Shown here piece after piece: positions 54,966-64,000 of a stretch of 64,000 nucleotides of DNA. Source of the stretch: Larix kaempferi (lineage: Eukaryota > Streptophyta > Pinopsida > Pinales > Pinaceae). The notes below the pieces were generated by a model that searched no databases, was not told the DNA's origin, and saw nothing but the letters and a program-made list of their open reading frames with translations. Position numbers and translations under genes: made by a program. The stretch covers positions 6,574,501-6,638,500 of the forward strand of contig BSBM01000608.1 of assembly GCA_027924585.1 (NCBI GenBank), written 5' to 3'. Each line of letters starts with the position of its first letter. Within the stretch, counting starts at the first letter, position 1.

Positions 54966-56771
54966 AAATATTTCTTTGTCCCGAAGAAATGAGGAGATGC
55001 AAAATTACTTGTACAAAAAAAAATACGTGTAGCTGGTACTAAGATGCATGGCTGGAGCTGGCGATGATTTGTTGTTGGGAGAATACCTCAACGATGGTTT
55101 CAGCCGAGATGGACAACTGATGCTGGAATTCCTCCCATGTGTGTAGCGTATTTTGAATATCAATAGTGAGTGTGGTGAGGCTTGATAGGTTCACTATTTT
55201 TTCCTGTGTCGACTTATTTTGTAAATGCATTAAGTCCAAACCAAACAAATTAATCTTTTTAGTAGTAACGGAAATAAATATTTGAAGATGCGGTCAAAGT
55301 TGTTCAACTTTAAGGAGGCTGGGTCGAGCCTGGCTCATCCACTGATCTTCCCTCTTTTCTAGCTTCTCGCATTTTTTATTTTTCCATAATAATTTGATCT
55401 TCAATATTTTGAATCAGTGTGTTGTCAGCTACCAATCGTTGCTGATGGAGATTACTTAGTAGCTAGCAAGTTGTTTGCATTTCTTTGAATACATTACCAT
55501 AGTGAGTGTACCAATTGCGAAGGATGTCAATGACTATAGATGCTTGATCATTAAACTTCATTAATTGATTGTAAGTGGAGTTGAACGCTTCATACTGTGC
55601 TGATAACAAGGAAGATGTCTCTGTAGCATGTTCTTGTCGGTACTTTTGAGTTCAGCCTGTAATGTCGACACGAACGATTGAGGTAATTGAAATTATATGT
55701 CGAGGGAACTGGTCGTGTCAGAACTCACTAGAATTGGGACGACTTGTTGTGCTAAATCTTAACACTTAGCCACAAATTATGTTTGATCCTCCTATAATTT
55801 ATGGATGCGTTCCTCTAATTCTAGTAGTCTATGCCTTTGTTCTCGGTTGATTGCATCAACAAGTAGGTCAATCTCTACTTGTGTGGCCGCCTATGGATTA
55901 TATGTCGAAATAGGTCCGAATTGATCAAGATGTACATATAGGCAAATTTCTTGGTGAATGTAGTCAAGATGCTACTGCTATCACTGTTGTTGCTTCTCTT
56001 TTCTTTGTCAACGTTTTTCTTTACACTGCTTCTCATTATGGATTTGTGCTTTTTTTATAGCCTTGGTCTACTGAACTATTTCTTTTTGTGGTATGGATGC
56101 TTCTGGTTGATGTTTTGCACCTTTGTGTACTATGGCGGCTGATTGTTCTGTTTGCACTTGGCTAACTTGGTCAGCTTCTATGTTTTCTATATGTACTTCC
56201 TCGATAGTTGCTATAGGGACTTGTTCTAATATAAGTGGCTCAGTTTTTGCTCCTACGATGTCTTCAACTGGTACTTATTTTTCTTGAACTTGTGATACAA
56301 CTCAATTTGTAATGGTTATGTTGATAGAGGAAGGGGCAGACATATGACTAACAACTTCAACAGTTGGTGATTCTGAGGGATTTTCATCAACTGGGTTAGG
56401 AGGGGAAGAAATGGGGATGCCAGACGGATCCAAACTGACTAAAGGGGACACGACTTCAGGAATCATATTTTCAATTTCTTCCAGGTCTTCAAGGACTGAA
56501 TGACTCTCTACTGGATTGATAGGTTGTTGAGAAGGTAGGGGTTCCTCCACCTATGGGTTAACTAGGAAGGAGATAAATGACAAAGTTTGTTCAGAAATAA
56601 TCAGACTATTCGGGTCGGTGTTTCTTTGGAGGTGAGAAATTTGCATGCTGACTACTTGTGGTGTGACCTTTTCTAGAGGGGATAATAAGTCGATGAGATA
56701 GTATTGGAAGGGGCAGACTTAATCGGAGCACTAGTGTCAGCGAGGACAGGATTCTTTGTGACTAACTCTTG
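54966..56771 (-). pseudogene. Tail of the gypsy G 3' ORF, degenerate
   Basis: About 1.8 kb between the frame-consistent 3' ORF and the polypurine tract. Short open pieces continue in other frames: a Pro/Glu/Ser-rich piece (56550-56302, EEIENMIPEVVSPLVSLDPS) and a piece at 55248-55039. Gln-rich and basic stretches (KQRRKTLTK-like, 55900-56100) suggest coiled coil or low complexity. It is probably the C-terminus of the 3' ORF plus 3' untranslated region; no known domain. Confidence 0.4.
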
Positions 56772-58556
56772 TCACTTTGGAAATAGGGAGGGAAGGTTAT
56801 TAATGAACTGATTAAGGTCATTTTCATCTTGGATATTTTTTTTGAGGGGAAGTGGAAGGGTCTGCAAAATATTTGACATTGGAAGTGCTGGATGTGTAGG
56901 TGGAAGGGATGTGAGGGGTGTGGGGATGTTTTTTTCCTCCATCACAATGGTTGGGGAAGGAAGAGGGGGACTTCTGATAGGGTCGACATGGGGTTCGACC
57001 ATTATCTTGAATTTCTTTTGAACTGGTTTCTGGCTACTGGATTGTTCTGCCTCCATGAATATTTTGAATTTCTCCTCAAAAGGCACTTTGTTCTTTGCTG
57101 CATGCTCCAATATTTGTGTCGCATACTCATACAATTCAGCTTCCTCCTCCTCGATCGGTTCTTTGACGATCATCTTTATTTTTCCCTTTCCTTGTGTTTT
57201 AATATTTCTACTTTGTTGTGCTTTAAATAACTCATCTGATATCCATCGGATATTTTCTTCAGTCGGGGAATACTCAGGATTGTCAGGCTGAGTATCTTCG
57301 TCAGATTGCTCTGTTATGTCGGGGGCATCTCGATGTGGTACTAGGGTAATTGCAAGTGGATTTGTGTCGCCGACCATATCAGCCTGATATGTGAAATTGA
57401 TCATGTATAGTTGGCTTTCGTATTCTTCCTCCTTTTATGCATCTGTTGAGGGTTCGACAATGGGAATGTCGACCTTTCGTGCATTAGCCGAAATTGGTAG
57501 TTTTGTGTTCAAATGCCTGCTCAATTCTTTAAACATTTCATCGACAAATGGGTAATAGTCTAGAGCTTTTGCCACACTAGCTGCACCCTGCAAATGCCAT
57601 ATTGACGTGTAATCGAGCGCTATTTGGATATGCGTTGATGGGCGTAGAATTCTTCTGACAACTTGGTGTACCATCCATCTTGTCGAATTAGTCTTGAGGT
57701 TTTGAAACCAGACATCTAACCAGATTTTAACTGTCGAAGGTCCCAACCGACTACCTCCAAACGTAAAACGTCAAAATTTTTCCATCAAGATGTTCCTTTC
57801 AACTGCAAAATCCTTATTTCCATCCAGTCGGATGTGCGACATGGAAATACAAATAATTAAGGATGGGTAACGAATACTCGCACCCTCTTCTTGGCACTTG
57901 AAACAACTGTTCTTGATTATGTTGGCCAAATAATCAACCCATTTTTACAGTTTAGCTCACGCTGCCATGCCCAAAACTGCCTCCAACATGTCGAGTTTGA
58001 GATCTGACCCTCGACCCGAACTTGAAAGAGCAGTCAGAACAATTCTAGCGACTATCTTATAATTCTCATACTTGATGTGAATTACTACCAGACCTCTGGA
58101 ATTTCTACCTGAAGGGTGATTTGTGAATTCTTTAATCAATTTTGTTCTTAGTCATGTCGACACATCTTCACCTTTGTTTGACAAGCCTGTAATCTTGTGA
58201 ATGAGCTCGCCATTTATTTCGACGGGAACATCGAAATAGAACTTCCCATCGTGGTATTTGCTGACTATGAATTGTTCTATGATATCCTTCATTCCGCCAA
58301 AATACTCGAACAATGGTGCATGCATGTAAGTTAGGATTGTGGCAGTTCGCAGCTTATCGACTGACTCCCTCCATCGACCATCTGAATCTTTTCTCCATTT
58401 AACAATATCGCCCCAATTTCTTCTCCAATGCGGCTCCGAAACCTTAGCATTTCAGATCAATTGCAACTGAGTTTCCAGAGGGGACTGTTCCTTCTCAATC
58501 TTACACACTTTAGATGCAGTGGACCGAGTTATTTTCTGAACTTTCTTGGGTGCCAT
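56772..58556 (-). pseudogene. 3' ORF of gypsy G, downstream of integrase, unknown function
   Basis: From MAPKKVQKITRSTASKV (ATG at 58556) one frame holds for about 595 codons to 56772, interrupted only by nonsense codons. The N-terminal half looks globular: EPHWRRNWGDIVKWRKDSDG, DKLRTATILTYMHAPLFEYF, FYFDVPVEINGELIHKITGL, WLDVWFQNLKTNSTRWMVHQ. The pattern 'F-D-VPVEINGELIHKITGL' recalls extra ORFs of plant retroelements and PMD-like proteins, but I cannot assign it. The C-terminal part is acidic and Pro-rich. It lacks a hydrophobic signal or a clear membrane segment, so an envelope-type protein is not supported. A TATA-like box lies about 104 nt upstream. Confidence 0.6.
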
Positions 58557-58659
58557 GGTCGACTCAATATTCTCTAGTTCAAACTCAAGTTCTGGTGGCT
58601 CTGAGTTATGGTGCTCAAGCTCTCGATAAAACAATAACCAGGAGTTCCTTGAGTTCTGG

Positions 58660-58666
58660 ATTTATA
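58660..58666 (-). promoter_or_regulatory. TATA-like box before the gypsy G 3' ORF
   Basis: On the minus strand ttcgctataaatccagaac, about 104 nt before the ATG at 58556. It lies in a noncoding spacer between integrase and the ORF. It could drive a separate transcript; this is inference from position and sequence only. Confidence 0.35.
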
Positions 58667-59140
58667 GCGAAGGATGCTGGAACGAGGGAACGAGAGGTAG
58701 ATGGCCGCATTAAATAATGATTTGACGAGGAAATTAAATTGGAGTGATAGTTTATCGATGCCTCGATGGTTGCATTCCGAATTTGCTGTCCTACCGGTCG
58801 GCCATCCCGACTACTTTTTTACACTGCTTCTACATCGAAAGGGCGCTGGTGTATTTCTTTTGTGTTTCCATGTCGGCGAGAACTAGTTTGGGGATGTCAA
58901 TGAGCATGTTCATCCAGTCGGTTACTTTTATCCTGTCGACGCCTCTCATGTCAGCGGTCATACATCTATCTCTTTTCACTTCGATCTTTATTTTCTCTAG
59001 TATTGCTTGTCCAGTCTCTAGTCATCATGCATTTGATATAACTTGCTTTTAGATGAATTGCTTTTAATAGTTATCTCTCCAAGGTTGGTTACAACCATTT
59101 GTTTTTTTGAATGTGTCATGTCTTGTAGCGCTTAAGTCGG
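58667..59140 (-). other. Spacer between gypsy G integrase and 3' ORF
   Basis: About 470 bp without a conserved frame. After the integrase end (LVNGSRLKRY, about 59130) no chromodomain is seen. The last 130 bp before the TATA-like box are promoter-like in position. Confidence 0.5.
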
Positions 59141-59144
59141 GAGC

Positions 59145-60260
59145 CATTAACAAGCTTTTCTAAAACACTACCTTGTAACGTCATTAGTCAGACTGAGCCG
59201 TTGGGATTGATAGCTTCAACAATGTAAGGGACCATCCACTCTATGTACAATTTCTTGGGATTTCCCTTGACGCAGCTATTGTACAACAAAGCAAAGTCAC
59301 CATCTGCCATATTTTTCTGCTTGATGTTTCTGTTGTGCCACGCTTTTTGTTGTTGTTTCCGGATTTCTTGGTGTTCTATTGCTATATGTCGATTTTCATC
59401 TAGTTTCAACAGTTGTAATAGGTGCTCTTGTTGCACGTCTTCGACATCAATGTGTAATACTTATGCGATTGTCGAGGCTTGTCATCGGAAATGGAGTGGG
59501 ACGACCGCTTCTTGCCCATAGACAAGTGAAAAAGGTGTTTGACCCATCATTGTTTTGTACGTTGTTTTGTATGCCCAAAGAACAACAGGTACTTTATCAT
59601 CCCAGTCATCCTTATCCATGTTGCACACTTTCATCAGTCCTCTTGTGAGTTTTTTGTTAAATGATTCCATGGTGCTATTGGATTGTGGATGATATGCTGT
59701 GATTATTATGTGACCAATTGCAAACTCTTTTGTTAATGCATCAATATTTTTGCAGACAAAATGCGTACCTTGGTCACTGAGTAAAGTTAATGGGCATCCA
59801 AAACGTGTAATGATGTTTTCATAGATGAATTTGGCAACGACTTCGCTAGAACATGTCTCGATTGGTTCTTCTTCTGTCCATTTGGTGATGTATTCTACAA
59901 CAATGATAATATAACATGCACCTGTCCATTTTCCAATTACTGGAAATGGTCTAGTAAAATCGATTGCCCAGATTTCGAATGTTCGGCTTGGATTAATTGG
60001 AACCAAAGGAATTTTTGTGCTATGCAGCGGTCGTCCCATACGTTGTCATCTATCACATTTAGTTACAAATTCTTGACAATCTTTATGAACTGTTGGCCAC
60101 CAAATTCTAGCTTGCGGAATCTTCCTTATTGTTATATCTGCATGATAATGTCCTCCTGCTGGTCCGTAGTGTGCTTTTGAGAGTATGCTCTATCACTCAT
60201 GCTCAAGTATGCACCGATGTAATATATCATTTAGGACAATTTTGTAGAGGAACCTGTTGA
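59145..60260 (-). pseudogene. Gypsy G integrase
   Basis: The HHCC finger reads KAHYGPAGGHYHADITIRK and FVTKCDR followed by a TGA in place of the last Cys. The DDE core is intact: FEIWAIDFTRPFPVIG (first Asp), LTLLSDQGTHF (second Asp) and TMESFNKKL (Glu), with exactly 35 residues between the second Asp and the Glu. The tail WAYKTTYKTMMGQTPFSLVY leads to the C-terminal domain KNMADGDFALLYNSCVKGNP and KKLYIEWMVPYIVEAINPNG. Stops at the finger and near 59480 and 59440 disable it. No chromodomain. Confidence 0.9.
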
Positions 60261-60399
60261 TGAGAGTATAAAGTGCAGCTTTCATAGCAAGGATCTTCCT
60301 CTTCTTCTCAGACATTCCTGTAGGAGCTTTCCCATCCTTGAGAAATGGTGCAATTTCTGCAAGTTCCGAAGGGATAGCTTCAATTCGAAACAAATATGC

Positions 60400-60960
60400 A
60401 TCTGGAAAATCATCTTCTATACCTGTCGGTTCCTCCCCAGTCGGATTATTATCTTGAATTCAATTTGATGAAATAGTAAAATCCAGTGACACAACCTCCT
60501 GTGGTGCAATGGTTTATTGACTAGATACTTAAAATCTTGATGATCTATATAGAATACGAAGGGATTAGCCAATAATTAATGACGGTATTTCTGTAGTGGA
60601 AATACCATACCTAATGCTTCTCTTTCTGTGGTGGAATAATTTATTTCGGCCTTGTTCAGCTTCTGACTTCTGAAAGCATTAGGATAGTCTATTCCTTCTT
60701 CTCTGGGTTGTGTTAAAATAGTACTGACTACTATTCTAGACGCATCAATATGAACATGAAATTTCACCGACCAATTTGCAAAATGGAGAATAGGTGCTTT
60801 GACAAGTTTTCTCTTCAATATGTCGAATGAAGTATTGCATTCCTTTGTCCACCTGTATTATTGATTTTCTTTCAACAACTCTTCGAGAGGATATGTCATG
60901 TCAGAGTAGTTTCTGATGAACTTTCTGTAATACCCTGTATGACCCAACAGGATTCACACT
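60400..60960 (-). pseudogene. Gypsy G RT connection and RNase H
   Basis: After RT, ILLGHIVCKEG-like sequence (about 61050) and the connection NSEVLLGHTGYYRKFI (about 60940, with a stop) lead to APILHFANWSVKFHVHIDAS. The RNase H Asp is in HIDAS, the Glu in NYSTTEREALGMVF, and the last Asp in FYIDHQDFKYLV (about 60540). Frames are broken by stops but all three catalytic positions are readable. Confidence 0.8.
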
Positions 60961-61082
60961 TGCTTCGAATTGACTGGAGGTTTTAGTTCGAGAATAATTT
61001 TTATTTTTGCATAGTTGACCTTGATTCCTTCTTTACATACTATGTGTCCCAACAATATACCAATAGGAGTCGCAAAAATGCA

Positions 61083-61790
61083 CTATTTTATGTTCAGCGA
61101 CAATTGGATCTGCCGACAACAATCCAGCATTAGTCGAAGCCATTTATAATGATCTCTTAACATTGGATAGATTTTCCAGTCGTCGAAATAGATAGCCATG
61201 GTTTTGTAGATATACTCTTGAAAAGCCTTGGCGACAATACAGGAAAATATTGTTGGTGCATTCTTCATACATAAAGGCATGAATTTATATGCGAATGACC
61301 CAAATTCGCACACGAATGTAGTCTTTTTCTGATCTTCTTTGGCAATAGGTACTTGATTGTACCCAGAGAATCCATCCGTAAACGAATAACACTCGTGCCC
61401 TGTAACTTCATTAATAATATTGTCTGCGAAAGGAGTTGGAAAAGGGTCTGTAAGTGTTACCTTGTTCAATTCATGGAAGTCAACATAGATCCTCAGTCGT
61501 GTCGGGTCATGATTCTTCAGCTGAACAACCATCGGGCTCGCCCACTCCGATTGGTCAATAGGATATATAATTCCATCTTCGAGCATAATATCGATCTCTT
61601 TTTTAACAATGTCTTTATACTTGTGTGTGAGCTTATAACGCCTTTTCTTCACTGGTTTGGCATCTAGTTTGATGTTGATTTTCATTCCACCCATCTCCTG
61701 CACAAGTCCTTTCAGGTCTTTATAATCACGGGAAAATAAATCCTAAAATTCCTTAAGGAGGCTGGTGATTTATGCTGTTTGTTATTCACT
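61083..61790 (-). pseudogene. Gypsy G reverse transcriptase
   Basis: The long frame 61703-61083 carries MKINIKLDAKPVKKRRYKLT, IDQSEWASPMVVQLKNHDPT, LRIYVDFHELNKVTLTDPFP, CYSFTDGFSGYNQVPIAKED, FAYKFMPLCMKNAPTIFSCI and the catalytic AIYFDDWKIYPML (YFDD). MPLCMKNAP replaces the usual MPFGLKNAP. It keeps the catalytic Asp pair and is the best-preserved frame of G. The linker upstream (LLKEF.DLFSRDYKDLKGL, about 61790) is in the same frame, with a stop. Confidence 0.9.
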
Positions 61791-62169
61791 CCAATAATCA
61801 CAAATTCTTTCCATCTTTGGTCGATCGTAATTTGAGATATCCACTTATTTTTTTTTATCTTTGCATCCATCTAATCTGGAGGACGATTGTAATTTCTCAG
61901 TGTTTCTCCTTCCTTTATTTGTGTGAATGCAGGCGGAAAGTCTTTTTCTGATAATTTTTTCTGGTTCATCTTTCTCGACAATCTCCATGCTAAAGAATGT
62001 TTTGACAGGCTTTGACATGGTAGGGTGATCTTGTCTCCATTGAAATATTTTCCCAACTTACTTCTCTATTTCCAAGCTTAGTCACTTAGAATGCTGGATT
62101 TCCTTCGACATTATGTTATGACAGGCAGCTGATCACCGAACATTCTGCTTCTTTTCTGTAGGTGCTAGA

Positions 62170-62806
62170 TTTTCTGTTGGCTGCATAATTCTTTAATATG
62201 GTTGCTCGCTTCGACCAACTGCTCCTCCTTTGGGGAAAACCAGAAATCATTGATGAAGTTTTCTTTCAAATCTCTCCATGTGAATGTTTCTCCTCTTGCC
62301 TCTTCCATCTCATACCATTTATTAGGAAGATCGTCCAGTGTGTTGGGGAAGAGGTGTGGCCATGCCCTTTCATCTTTGTAACCCAGGTTTTGCCATTGTT
62401 TTTCACACCGATCGATATGGGCTTTAGGATTTTGTCCCTATGTGAACATAGGGATGTCTTCCTGAACTGTCAAATTCTTTCCTCCAAATATTTCTATAAA
62501 AAATGTCGACACGTTAGTCCAAGTTTGGAGTCTCAACTGGTGGGTATCCCACCATTTCGTAGCTTTCCCTGCAAAAGTCTCAACCAGACTCTGTGGTCTA
62601 CCTTGCTCTCTGACATGTTTTGAAACTTGTTCGACATGTGCTGCTGGGGAGTCACCTTCCTTGTATCTCAGCACCGGATTATTTTTTTGTGTATTTTTGG
62701 ATGGTGCAAGAGTCAGATATTCCCGAATTTTCCACTCAAATATCTTTGGTGCAGATGATATTGAGAGACATTTCTTTATTTTCTTTTTCGTGATGGCTTC
62801 CACCAT
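62170..62806 (-). pseudogene. Two gag-like blocks between protease and RT (gypsy G)
   Basis: Block 1 (62806-62438) has DSPAAHVEQVSKHVREQG, FAGKATKWWDTHQLRLQTW and VSTFFIEIFGGKNL. After a TAG, block 2 in the same frame (62437-62170) has QNPKAHIDRCEKQWQNLGYK, FPNTLDDLPNKWYEMEEARG and TFTWRDLKENFINDF. Both follow the Gag capsid pattern (a His/Asp helix, 'A..WW/KWY', then 'TW..L...F...F'). The position after protease and before RT is unusual, because conventional Gag precedes protease. Confidence 0.6.
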
Positions 62807-63049
62807 CCAACATTATTTTGCATGAAGATCTTAATTTTCTATCTACCAGTCGTAAAGTTCTGCATCGGAGTTATATCCGATCGAAACGTGATCTCCAAGG
62901 TGAATCTCTCCCTGAGAATTTGGTTCAATATGATCTTCGTTAATATCTATTCGATAGAGCTGTCGAATGTCAATATCTTCTTCCACAGGTTCTAACCAAG
63001 GTTCTCCCTAGGATGGCAATATTGGTACAATAACCTTCTAACCATTTCC

Positions 63050-63430
63050 TTTTAGCTTGATGCGACCTTTATCTAATGAAATCGATGCCTTCATCTTTCA
63101 CCTCCAAGGTCGACCGACCAAGGATGGGAAATAACTTGCATCATCTTTGGGATTAATGATTTCAAAATCAACTTTTGTTTTGATGCCTTTGATAAATGTT
63201 TCAACTCCCTTCCAAACTCCGATTGGCTCAATGAGTCCTTGATCCGTGAGCTTCAGATAAATGCCTGATTCCTGCAATTGTGGTCGACTGAGTTGGTCCC
63301 AAGTATCACGAGTCATGATATTGACTTGGGAACCAAAATCCAGTACGACTTGTCGTACGTGATAGCCATTTATGTCGAGGTTGACAAGAGGGTTGGCATC
63401 ATTTTTTTTCTTTTTGATTAAGTCGGAAAA
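63050..63430 (-). pseudogene. Gypsy G aspartic protease
   Basis: NGYHVRQVVLDFGSQVNIMT carries the active site as D-F-G-S in place of D-S/T-G. The core IYLKLTDQGLIEPIGVWKGV and ASYFPSLVGRPWR follows, then (after a stop) KASISLDKGRIKLKGNG. VGRPW matches the conserved second-half motif of gypsy proteases. It is preceded by a helical linker (63720-63418, SDIFSELAAHEGTEENRQES). Confidence 0.75.
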
Positions 63431-63779
63431 TGTTTTTGGTTTTGTCTTTGAACGACATGTTTATGCTTGACTTTATCCAACAGGTCGATTAACTTTCCTA
63501 CAACTTCATCATTTGTAATTATATTGAACAATTCATTCAGTGATTCTTGTCGGTTTTCTTCAGTGCCTTCATGAGCTGCCAATTCAGAAAATATATCAGA
63601 TGCATTTTTAAACACAGAATTTTGCTTAGCCGGATTTGGATAATCCTCTTTGGTTACTATTTTACTTATCTGTGGTCTATCTGGACCAATATGGATACCT
63701 TGTCTAGTAACAATTTGCAAATTTTTTGTTCAAAGCACATCATATTTAGGTACACAGGACAAGACATGAACATTCTTTT

Positions 63780-64000
63780 TATTATTGATTTTTTCAATCA
63801 TGGTAGGGAAATCCTCTAAAAAGTGATCGGCTACCCCACATTTGGTACAAAACTATAGATCAATTCTCTCTTGGTATAGGAATCCTGCATGTCGATGATC
63901 TTCACTAAGACATGTATGACATAGACTAGGTCATTTGGGTCGGGCACCGCGACCACCACCGCCACGACCGTGGCCCTGGTATCCTCCACGCCTGTTATAT
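63780..64000 (-). pseudogene. Gypsy G Gag zinc-knuckle end, cut by window edge
   Basis: Minus-strand translation shows a Gly/Arg-rich stretch (RGGYQGHGRGGGGRGARP, about 63990-63940) and then CTKCGVADHFLEDFP (about 63845), a knuckle C-x2-C-x4-H-x4-C with Phe for the last Cys. This marks the C-terminus of the usual Gag, upstream of protease. The rest lies outside the window. Confidence 0.6.

Larger units (their letters stand above)
54637..64000 (-). mobile_element. Gypsy element G (minus), 3' part, running off the right edge
   Basis: Reading right to left: zinc knuckle (about 63870), protease (63430-63050), two gag-like blocks (62806-62170), RT (61790-61083), RNase H (60830-60400), integrase (60260-59150), a spacer with a TATA-like box, a 3' ORF (58556-56772 and beyond), polypurine tract (54953-54965) and 3' LTR (54637-54952). 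The 5' LTR and conventional gag lie beyond 64000. The element is inserted in the integrase of gypsy F. Every frame carries nonsense codons. Confidence 0.8.

Noticed and set aside
57055-57291. Hydrophobic plus-strand ORFs at 56892-57291 resembling membrane proteins
   Set aside because: They are antisense to the frame-consistent 3' ORF of gypsy G; the hydrophobic look comes from reading an acidic, Lys-rich frame backwards.
56772-58556. Calling the gypsy G 3' ORF an envelope gene
   Set aside because: The position fits, but I see no signal peptide, no transmembrane helix and no furin-like site; the protein is acidic and Pro-rich at its end.
1-64000. CRISPR arrays, bacterial operons, phage or plasmid modules
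   Set aside because: None seen. The tandem repeats present lack constant spacers and lie inside retrotransposons; coding content is plant LTR-retrotransposon throughout.

Overview
The window is plant nuclear DNA made almost entirely of LTR retrotransposons, mostly old and nested in one another. I see no intact host gene, no rRNA or tRNA gene, no bacterial-type gene and no CRISPR array. The element mix fits a large, repeat-rich plant genome: Ty1-copia elements primed by initiator tRNA-Met, Tat/Ogre-like Ty3-gypsy with an extra ORF and an extra RNase H, and chromovirus-like gypsy. A gymnosperm, perhaps a conifer, is my best guess, from general family resemblance only. 

Layout. 1-2769: right end of copia element A (minus), inserted in the 3' LTR of gag-only copia element C (2770-5410, minus). 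C in turn sits in ORF1 of a Tat/Ogre-like gypsy (5411-14073, plus: ORF1, LTR-like spacer, gag, protease, archaeal-type RNase H, RT, RNase H, integrase). 14074-25481: a chain of the gypsy's apparent LTRs (14074-15069 and 19607-20602), with a second ORF1 copy (20880-24575) and a second LTR-like spacer. 25482-30165: copia B (minus, same family as A), truncated in RNase H. 30166-33240: 5' part of a gypsy element D (minus: protease, gag, PBS, LTR). 33246-36750: copia-type LTR H plus noncoding DNA. 36756-43868: copia I, the only structurally complete element, with two 650-bp LTRs and a perfect 5-bp target duplication. 43874-49800: unassigned AT-rich DNA with small repeats. 49820-54636: chromovirus-like gypsy F (plus), whose integrase is split by a 1334-bp solo LTR with a perfect target duplication and then by gypsy G. 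54637-64000: gypsy G (minus), running off the window, with gag-like domains between protease and RT and a long 3' ORF after integrase. 

No element here looks autonomous. Most coding frames are kept over long distances but carry nonsense codons. Comparison of the two ORF1 copies shows several arose by C-to-T change at glutamine codons, as expected of methylated, silenced repeats. 

The most unusual points are: a frame-preserving intron in ORF1 of the Tat/Ogre-like element; an LTR-like segment between ORF1 and gag; an archaeal-type RNase H before RT; the G element's domain order and its 3' ORF with a TATA-like box; and a copia family whose leader of about 3 kb lacks gag, protease and integrase but ends at a splice-acceptor-like site before RT.
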